A stretch of 64,000 nucleotides of DNA from Kribbella monticola. Lineage in GTDB: Bacteria > Actinomycetota > Actinomycetes > Propionibacteriales > Kribbellaceae. The stretch is taken from NCBI RefSeq assembly GCF_003261635.1, contig NZ_QFXK01000034.1, positions 237,003 to 301,002 on the forward strand. Reading direction: 5' to 3'. Positions within the stretch are counted from its first letter, which is position 1, and every line of letters begins with the position of its first letter. The position numbers and the translations under genes were made by a program. A model generated the notes under the pieces. That model was given only the letters and a program-made list of their open reading frames with translations, searched no databases and was not told the origin of the DNA. Below are positions 59,048 through 64,000 of this stretch, piece after piece.

Positions 59048-59551
59048 TCAGCAGCCGCCGCAGTTGAAGTAGGTGATGTCCCAGTGGCTGCCCTCGTCGA
59101 CGTAGAGGTTGCCGGCACCCGACTGCCACTGCGGATACCCGTCGGCGCGGTTGGCGATCCGGGCGAACGTGTTGTGGATGTAGTTGCCGATGCAGGTGTA
59201 CTTGCTGATGTCGACCTTGTAGCCGTTGTAGTGGCTGTAGGTCCCGGAGGCATGGCCGACCTCGGTGCCGCCGGTGATGTTGATCGCGCAGCCACTCGCC
59301 TGCTTGAGCGTGCGGACGCCGTACACGGTGGTGTCGTTGATCTGCTCGAACGAGGTGCAGGTCGAGTTCGAGCGGGTGGTGCACCCGCCGGACGAGGACC
59401 AGGTGATCCCGGCGGCGCGGAAGATCGACTCTGCCTGAGCCTGGGTGAGCTTGGTGAGCGCCGACGCCTGCTCGATCACGATCACGCCGGGCAGCAGCCC
59501 GACGATCAGTGCGACGACCGGGACGAGGACGCGACGGAGGACGGATTTCAT
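59048..59551 (-). CDS. Secreted small protein of unknown function
   Basis: 167 residues. A Sec signal peptide (KSVLRRVLVPVVALIVGLLPGVIVIEQASA) ends near Ala32. The mature part opens LTKLTQAQAESIFRAAGITWSSSGG and has six Cys residues, suggesting disulfides (GGCTTRSNSTC, GCAINITGG, YTCIGNY, FNCGGC). INITGGTEVGHASGTYSHYNGYKVDI looks like a compact catalytic or binding core with His and Asp residues. The family is not named here. The ribosome site AAGGAG is buried in a perfect hairpin just upstream, implying conditional translation. Confidence 0.7.
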   Translation of the reverse strand: MKSVLRRVLVPVVALIVGLLPGVIVIEQASALTKLTQAQAESIFRAAGITWSSSGGCTTRSNSTCTSFEQINDTTVYGVRTLKQASGCAINITGGTEVGHASGTYSHYNGYKVDISKYTCIGNYIHNTFARIANRADGYPQWQSGAGNLYVDEGSHWDITYFNCGGC

Positions 59552-59555
59552 GGGC

Positions 59556-59598
59556 GGCACTCCTTGAAACGATGGGGCGGAAGGTTTCAAGGAGTGCC
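59556..59598 (-). promoter_or_regulatory. Perfect 15-bp hairpin that sequesters the ribosome binding site
   Basis: GGCACTCCTTGAAAC (59556-59570) and GTTTCAAGGAGTGCC (59584-59598) are exact reverse complements with a 13-base spacer. On the minus-strand transcript the arm nearest the start contains AAGGAG, eight bases before the ATG, fully paired to CTCCTT in the other arm. Candidate translational switch or operator. Confidence 0.8.
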
Positions 59599-59625
59599 TT
59601 GCCCGGGAAAGTTATTCACCAAACC

Positions 59626-59641
59626 CGGACCGCTTGGTCCG
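59626..59641. repeat. Short palindrome CGGACC-GCTT-GGTCCG
   Basis: A 6-bp stem with a 4-base loop between the LPMO terminator and the RBS-masking hairpin, in the likely promoter or leader of the secreted small protein. Confidence 0.45.
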
Positions 59642-59653
59642 TAACGCGAACCT

Positions 59654-59689
59654 CGGAGGCCGGGCCGGGGGCGGACGACCCGGCCTCCG
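59654..59689 (-). terminator. Intrinsic terminator after the LPMO gene
   Basis: CGGAGGCCGGG and CCCGGCCTCCG form an 11-bp GC stem with a 14-base loop, 12 bases past the LPMO stop on the minus strand. Confidence 0.7.
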
Positions 59690-59701
59690 AATCCTGGGCC
59701 G

Positions 59702-60298
59702 TCAGAACCTGACGTCGGAGCACTGGTAGAAGGCGTTCCCCGTGTCGGCGATCGTCCAGACGGCCAGAATCATGTGCCGTCCGGTCCGGTTCGGCAGTGT
59801 GCCCGGGTGGCCGACGTCGGTCGCCGGGCGCGCGCCGTTGTACGGGACGGTCAGGAACGGCGTGAGTTCGAGCGCGGAGCGGGTCAGCGGGGCGTTCTGG
59901 TTCCAGCCCTGCTTGGTGATGTAGTACTTGAAATCGGTGGTGGCGTGCGCGGCGGTCAGGTGCCAGCGGAACGTGTAGCTCGCGCCGGCGGTCAACTGGG
60001 TGGCCGGCCAGGCACCGCCCCGCTGATCATCCAACTGGGCGAACTGGGACAGCCCTGCCGAGCAGAGCTTGCCATCGGGCGGACCCGCGGCCGGGAAACC
60101 CTTCGGCCCCTCGGTGCTCTGCGGTTCCCACTGGATCGGGCCACAGTTCTGCACCGTGCCGTTGGCACAGTTCTTGGCCCGACTGATCGGCGAGGTGGTG
60201 TACCCGTGACCGTAGGCCAGCGGGATCGACGTACTGACCGTCAGCGCCAAGGCGCCGACGGCGATACCGGCCATGCTGAGTTTGCGTGCTCGCGTCAT
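59702..60298 (-). CDS. Lytic polysaccharide monooxygenase, AA10 family
   Basis: 198 residues. The signal peptide ends at Gly30, leaving His31 as the new N-terminus (YG|HGYTTSP), the first ligand of the copper histidine brace; His118 (LTAAHATTDFKYY) is the second. AFYQCSDVRF at the C-terminus is the usual AA10 ending. The enzyme oxidatively cleaves chitin or cellulose outside the cell. No carbohydrate-binding module is attached. GAAGGAG precedes the ATG. Confidence 0.93.
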   Translation of the reverse strand: MTRARKLSMAGIAVGALALTVSTSIPLAYGHGYTTSPISRAKNCANGTVQNCGPIQWEPQSTEGPKGFPAAGPPDGKLCSAGLSQFAQLDDQRGGAWPATQLTAGASYTFRWHLTAAHATTDFKYYITKQGWNQNAPLTRSALELTPFLTVPYNGARPATDVGHPGTLPNRTGRHMILAVWTIADTGNAFYQCSDVRF

Positions 60299-60916
60299 GC
60301 GGACACTCCTTCTTCTTCCCGTGAAGCTGGGGGCGGCAGGAATGGAAGGAAGGCGCCTTCGATGGGGATAGATAACAACCGTTCAAATCTATTGTCAACG
60401 GTTCACGGCCCGATCTTCTGACTTTCTGTGATCTCCTCAGCACGGACCGCGATCATCGTGGCGGCTCCGGCCGCTCGTCGCGGCCATTTCAGGGGCGACC
60501 GGATGCGGTCTATGCCGGAAATTGATCAAATCGGTTTATTAACCTTCAAATAGTGCTGGGAAATAACAAACTCGGCAATTCTGCAGATCGAATGTGCTTC
60601 ACGGCAAATACCGCTCCGAGCGGCGGGAATATCGACCGAGGCGGCCGTGACAAAAGTTGCCCTGCGCGCTCACGGTGTGTGATTATGCTGGTCGAGTGCG
60701 CTTGGCGGAGGCCTGGTGGCGGTACTGGAAAAACCAGGTGAACCGGGGGTGGCATCCCTGATATAGGCGCTCATCGGTGCAGACCAAACGCCCGGATGAT
60801 CGCCTTCAGGGTGTTGCCAAAGCAACTTCAGGACAGTCGAATACTGGTGACATCGCGTCGGCGCGCAGGCAGGGTCGTGGCATCGAGAAAACCACGACCA
60901 AGCTGGGGGAAACACC
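60299..60916. other. Long low-GC intergenic region with inverted repeat at 60377-60403
   Basis: 618 bases without a supportable gene and markedly AT-richer than the rest (for example TTGATCAAATCGGTTTATTAACC near 60520-60545). AACCGTT (60377-60383) and AACGGTT (60397-60403) form an inverted repeat 13 bases apart, about 80 bases before the LPMO start: a likely operator. GTTGC-CAAA-GCAAC at 60813-60826 is a small hairpin before the secreted peptide gene. Promoters for both divergent transcripts should lie here. Confidence 0.5.
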
Positions 60917-61084
60917 ATGAAGAATGTCTTCCGCACCGTCCGAATTGTCATCGCCGTGACCGGCGTCGTGCTGGTGGGGGCCGGCGCGACGATCGCCTCG
61001 GCGGCCGCCGACCAGCCCGCGAGCCCGGCGACGGTGACGGTGGCGGGTCCTGACCAGCCCGAGTGCATCGGCTGCTGGGGCTGA
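60917..61084 (+). CDS. 55-residue secreted peptide upstream of SARP regulator
   Basis: Starts MKNVFRTVRIVIAVTGVVLV with a Sec-type signal peptide (cut after ASAAA near residue 31) leaving about 24 residues that end PECIGCWG. Two Cys three apart and a Trp at the very C-terminus are unusual. GGGGGA lies 7 bases before the ATG, and codon use is typical. It is followed after 26 bases by an AfsR-like regulator, so both are probably on one transcript. A peptide signal or a small disulfide peptide is possible. Confidence 0.7.
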   Translation: MKNVFRTVRIVIAVTGVVLVGAGATIASAAADQPASPATVTVAGPDQPECIGCWG

Positions 61085-61110
61085 CGGACCGATCGAGCCG
61101 AGTGACGACG

Positions 61111-62955
61111 ATGATCAGGTTCCAGCTCCTCGGCCCGATCGAGGTCACCCGGGGCGGCGAGCGCCTCGCCCTCGGCGGGTCCAAGATCCAGACCGTGCTG
61201 GCCACGCTGCTGCTGAGCCGTGACCAGGTGGTCTCGGACTCGACCGTCTCCGAGATGCTGTGGCGGGGCAAGCTGCCGAGCACCTCGAACGCCCAGATCC
61301 AGACCTACGTCTCCCGGCTCCGCAACCAGCTCGGCCCCCAGGTCGAGCTGGTCCGCCAGCGCGGTGGCTACCTGCTGCGTGCCCCGGGAGCGTGGGTGGA
61401 CCTGGACGAGTTCCAGGCCCACGCCACCACCGGACACGCCGCGCTGGCCGCCGGCCGGTACGCCGAGGCGGTGACCTCGCTGCGCTCGGCACTCGCGCTC
61501 TGGCGGGGTCATGCACTCGTGGGCGCCACCGAATACCTCGCCGCGATCGAGCAGCCCGGCCTCGACGAGGCGCGGCTGACCGCCGGCGAGGCACTGATGA
61601 CCGCAGAACTTGCCCGCGGCAACCATCACCGGGTGGTGTCCGAGCTGGCCGCGATGGTCAACCAGCACCCCTTCTCCGAACGTGTCCGAGGCCTGTCGAT
61701 GCTCGCGCTCTACCGCTGCGGCCGCCAAGCCGAGGCCTTGTCGACGTACGACGCCTGCCGCCGCCACCTGGCCGAGGAACTCGGCATCGACCCGGGCGAA
61801 GAGCTCAAGGAACTCCACCAGGCGATCCTGGAGCAGGACGCCGATCTCACCGCCCCGCCAGTGGTCGAGGTCGTCACCCGGCCGACCCCGACAGCGCCGG
61901 CCCAGTTGCCGCCGGCACCGACCGACTTCACCGGCCGGACCGCGATGGCCGACCGACTGGACGCCGTACTGCGTGCCGGTGGTGGCACCGCCGCAGTCGT
62001 CGGCCTGGCAGGAACCGGCAAGACCGCGCTCGCACTGCACGTGGCCGACCGGATTCGCGACGAGTTCCCGGACGGACAGCTCTATCTGGATCTGGCCGGC
62101 AGTACGCCGGACCCGATGGAGCCGTCGACCGCCTTGGCCGAGCTGCTGCACTCGCTCGGGGTGACCGAGGCCGAACTGCCTGCCGGAGCGTCCGAGCGGA
62201 CCCAGCTCTTCAGGCACCTGGTGGCCGGCCGACGGCTGCTCGTACTACTGGATGATGTGGCGGACGAGCACCAGGTTCGCTGGTTGCTGCCGGGTGGCGG
62301 CAAGAGCAGCGTGCTGCTCACGTCGCGGGCTCGGCTGGCTGCGTTGGAAGGCGCGAATCACCTTCGTTTGAACGGTTTCAGCACCTCCGAGGCTGTGCGA
62401 TTGATGGATTCGCTGGCTGGACCGCGGCACGGGTCCGACTCGCCGGGCGCGGTCCGAAGGTTGCTGGCAGCAACTGGTCGTCTGCCGTTGGCGATCCGGG
62501 TGGTGGCTGGCCGGCTCGCGGCCAATCCTGACCTGACGGTGACTCAGGTGGTCGGTCGGCTGACGTACGGCATGCAGCCCTTCGACCAACTGCGGCTGGG
62601 CGATCTGGACGTCGGCGCGCGGATCGAAGCGAGCTACGACCAACTGCCGCTGGCTCGGCGACGCGCCCTGCGGCTGATGGCGATCGGGTTGACCGGGGAG
62701 TTCTCGGTCTGGCATACCGCAGTACTGCTCGATGCTCCGCTTGCCCAGGTGCACGACCTGCTGAACGCCTTGGCCGACCGAGGCCTCGCGGAGGTCAGTG
62801 GCAGTCGCGTCGGGCAACTCGACCTCTACACGATGCACCCGCTCGTGCGCGCCTACGCCAGAGAACGCGCCCTCACCGAGGAAGCCCCCCACGAACGCGG
62901 CGCCGCCCTAGAACGCATCCACCACAACCCCCACACCTGGCAACCCGCAGCCTGA
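61111..62955 (+). CDS. AfsR-like regulator: SARP DNA-binding, BTAD and NB-ARC ATPase
   Basis: 614 residues. Residues 1-95 are a SARP winged helix (IRFQLLGPIEVTRGGERLALGG; SDSTVSEMLWRGKLPSTSNAQIQTYVSRLR). BTAD follows to about 245 (WVDLDEFQAHATTGHAAL; YRCGRQAEALSTYDACRRHLAEELGIDPGEELKELHQAIL). The NB-ARC ATPase has Walker A VGLAGTGKTALAL, RLLVLLDDVAD and VLLTSRARLAALEG. The C-terminal sensor repeats of full AfsR are missing. Such proteins activate secondary-metabolite or secretion genes. GTG at 61102 is an alternative start. Preceded by a secreted peptide gene. Confidence 0.88.
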   Translation: MIRFQLLGPIEVTRGGERLALGGSKIQTVLATLLLSRDQVVSDSTVSEMLWRGKLPSTSNAQIQTYVSRLRNQLGPQVELVRQRGGYLLRAPGAWVDLDEFQAHATTGHAALAAGRYAEAVTSLRSALALWRGHALVGATEYLAAIEQPGLDEARLTAGEALMTAELARGNHHRVVSELAAMVNQHPFSERVRGLSMLALYRCGRQAEALSTYDACRRHLAEELGIDPGEELKELHQAILEQDADLTAPPVVEVVTRPTPTAPAQLPPAPTDFTGRTAMADRLDAVLRAGGGTAAVVGLAGTGKTALALHVADRIRDEFPDGQLYLDLAGSTPDPMEPSTALAELLHSLGVTEAELPAGASERTQLFRHLVAGRRLLVLLDDVADEHQVRWLLPGGGKSSVLLTSRARLAALEGANHLRLNGFSTSEAVRLMDSLAGPRHGSDSPGAVRRLLAATGRLPLAIRVVAGRLAANPDLTVTQVVGRLTYGMQPFDQLRLGDLDVGARIEASYDQLPLARRRALRLMAIGLTGEFSVWHTAVLLDAPLAQVHDLLNALADRGLAEVSGSRVGQLDLYTMHPLVRAYARERALTEEAPHERGAALERIHHNPHTWQPAA

Positions 62956-62984
62956 CCACTACCTCTCTTCAGAAGTGGGACTCC

Positions 62985-64000
62985 ATGACCACCTGGCTCG
63001 TCCGCCTTGATTCCCCGACCACAGCGACCGGGCCACGAGTAGCGGTCAAAGACGCGATCGACATCGCCGGCCTGCCAACCACCGCCGCCTGCCCCGCCGT
63101 CGGCGACCACGCAAAACCCGCTGTCGAGGACGCCCCCGTCGTCGCCCGTGCCCGCTCGGCCGGCGCAGTCATCGTCGGCAAAACCAACCAGACTGAACTC
63201 TGCCGCCCCCCCGACGGTGTCAACCCCTGGACCGGTACTCCGCGCAACCCCCTCGACCGCACCCTGGTCCCCGGTGGATCATCAAGCGGCTCCGGCGTCG
63301 CGGTAGCCAAAGGCGAAGCCGACATAGCAATCTGCACCGACACCGGCGGCTCCGCCCGCCTCCCCGCGGCGTGCTGCGGCGTAGCCGGCCTGAAAACCAC
63401 CACCGGCCGCCTCCCTCTCGACGGCGTCTTCCCCTTCGCCCCCACGATGGACACCATCGGCGCCATCGCCCCCAACGCCACCGGCCTCATCGACGCCATG
63501 CAACTCCTGGAACCAGGCTTCACCCCCGCCCCGTACGACGGCCCCATCGCGCGCCTCCGCCTACCAGAGCTCACCATCGACCCCACCATCGATCAAGCCA
63601 TAGACGAAGCCCTGGCCAATTCCGGCCACGAAATCATCGACGTCCCCCTCACCGGCTGGCTCCGAGCCGGCGTCGCCGCAGGCCTGATCATCAACGCCGA
63701 AGGCCACAACTCGCACCAACACCTCTTGGCCGACGGCCGAATGAGCGACCGAGTCCGCGACTGGATCACCCGAGGCAACTACCTGGACGCCGCAATGATC
63801 GCCGACGCCCGAGAACTAGGCCGCCAGTTCCGCGCCCACCTGGACACCCTGCTCTCCCGGTACGGCGCCCTGGCCCTCCCCACCATGACCGCACCCCCAC
63901 CCAAACTAGGCGCCGAGTCTCACTTCGACTTCCCAGCCCTAACCGCCCCCGTGAACCTGACCGGCCACCCCGCCGTAACCCTCCCCCTCCCCACCACCCC
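62985..64000 (+). CDS. Amidase signature family protein, 3' end cut by window
   Basis: 338 codons are visible. The catalytic triad parts are seen: Lys22 (VAVKDAIDIAGLP), the cis-Ser region GGSSSGSGVAVAKG and the nucleophile loop ICTDTGGSARLPAACCGVAGLK. Amidase-signature enzymes hydrolyse amide bonds in diverse small molecules; the substrate is not predictable. It begins 29 bases after the SARP gene stop, possibly in the same transcript. The frame runs off the window end inside the conserved LTGHPAVTLPLP segment, so only the last part of the protein is missing. Confidence 0.88.
   Translation, partial: MTTWLVRLDSPTTATGPRVAVKDAIDIAGLPTTAACPAVGDHAKPAVEDAPVVARARSAGAVIVGKTNQTELCRPPDGVNPWTGTPRNPLDRTLVPGGSSSGSGVAVAKGEADIAICTDTGGSARLPAACCGVAGLKTTTGRLPLDGVFPFAPTMDTIGAIAPNATGLIDAMQLLEPGFTPAPYDGPIARLRLPELTIDPTIDQAIDEALANSGHEIIDVPLTGWLRAGVAAGLIINAEGHNSHQHLLADGRMSDRVRDWITRGNYLDAAMIADARELGRQFRAHLDTLLSRYGALALPTMTAPPPKLGAESHFDFPALTAPVNLTGHPAVTLPLPTT

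Noticed and set aside
60553..60741. A 62-codon plus-strand open frame before the secreted peptide gene
   Set aside because: It lies in low-GC sequence, has no Shine-Dalgarno and resembles no protein; probably chance.
1..64000. tRNA or rRNA genes
   Set aside because: Scanning for the conserved T-loop pattern GGTTCGAATCC and cloverleaf neighbours gave no candidate; a dedicated tRNA scan would be decisive.

Overview
The window is high-GC DNA from an actinomycete. Supporting signs are frequent GTG starts, SARP/AfsR-type regulators, an Rv2466c-type (mycothiol-linked) DsbA-fold enzyme, two F420-type deazaflavin oxidoreductases, and mycobacterial-style RpiB and Nei2. Gene content fits Nocardioidaceae, for example Kribbella, but that placement is inference. 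No tRNA, rRNA, CRISPR array, insertion sequence, integrase or capsid gene was seen.

Region by region. 1-22,163 is mostly chromosomal housekeeping and small accessory genes: a GNAT enzyme coupled to a solute-binding-like protein, a heterodimeric-type ABC exporter pair, a quinone-oxidoreductase/Gfo-Idh-MocA operon facing a LysR regulator, a RecF/OLD-like ATPase, a DMT transporter next to a phosphatidylcholine-synthase-type enzyme, twin F420 oxidoreductases, an OhrR-like regulator, a vapBC-type toxin-antitoxin pair, a SpoIIE-type phosphatase, nei2, rpiB, a beta-lactamase-fold protein, and pepN.

22,493-57,548 is the striking part: an extracellular contractile injection system (eCIS, a Photorhabdus-virulence-cassette-like headless phage tail) with its accessory genes. 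The structural block is on the minus strand from 50,178 to 30,758. In transcription order it runs: cap/terminator (DUF4255), AAA+ ATPase, a 1318-residue cargo protein ending in a cytidine-deaminase-fold toxin domain, an eCIS-core (DUF4157) protein, sheath, tube, two small assembly-type genes, an 860-residue VQR-repeat protein, second tube, LysM hub protein, VgrG-like spike, PAAR tip, gp25, baseplate J and tail protein I. Most of the genes from the tube to tail protein I overlap by 1-4 bases or nearly touch. Around the block sit a signal-peptide-less peptidoglycan hydrolase with calcium-binding repeats, an Hsp70/beta-propeller membrane protein, two membrane proteins sharing one C-terminal SPOR-like domain, zinc-ribbon proteins, two dynamin-like GTPases, and two regulators (a MalT-like ATPase fused to a SARP domain, and a LuxR-type regulator).

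57,617-64,000 returns to ordinary genes: a GNAT enzyme, a DUF5130/TPM-like pair, a secreted small protein whose ribosome binding site lies inside a perfect 15-bp hairpin, an AA10 lytic polysaccharide monooxygenase, a 55-residue secreted peptide directly before an AfsR-like SARP/NB-ARC regulator, and an amidase cut by the window end.

Inferred working model: the injection system assembles in the cytoplasm. The ATPase and DUF4157 protein handle assembly or loading. The deaminase protein, and possibly the peptidoglycan hydrolase, are cargo. The flanking membrane, chaperone and GTPase proteins link the particle to the envelope or sense envelope stress. No tail-fibre gene is visible, which fits an intracellular or contact mode better than free release onto target cells.
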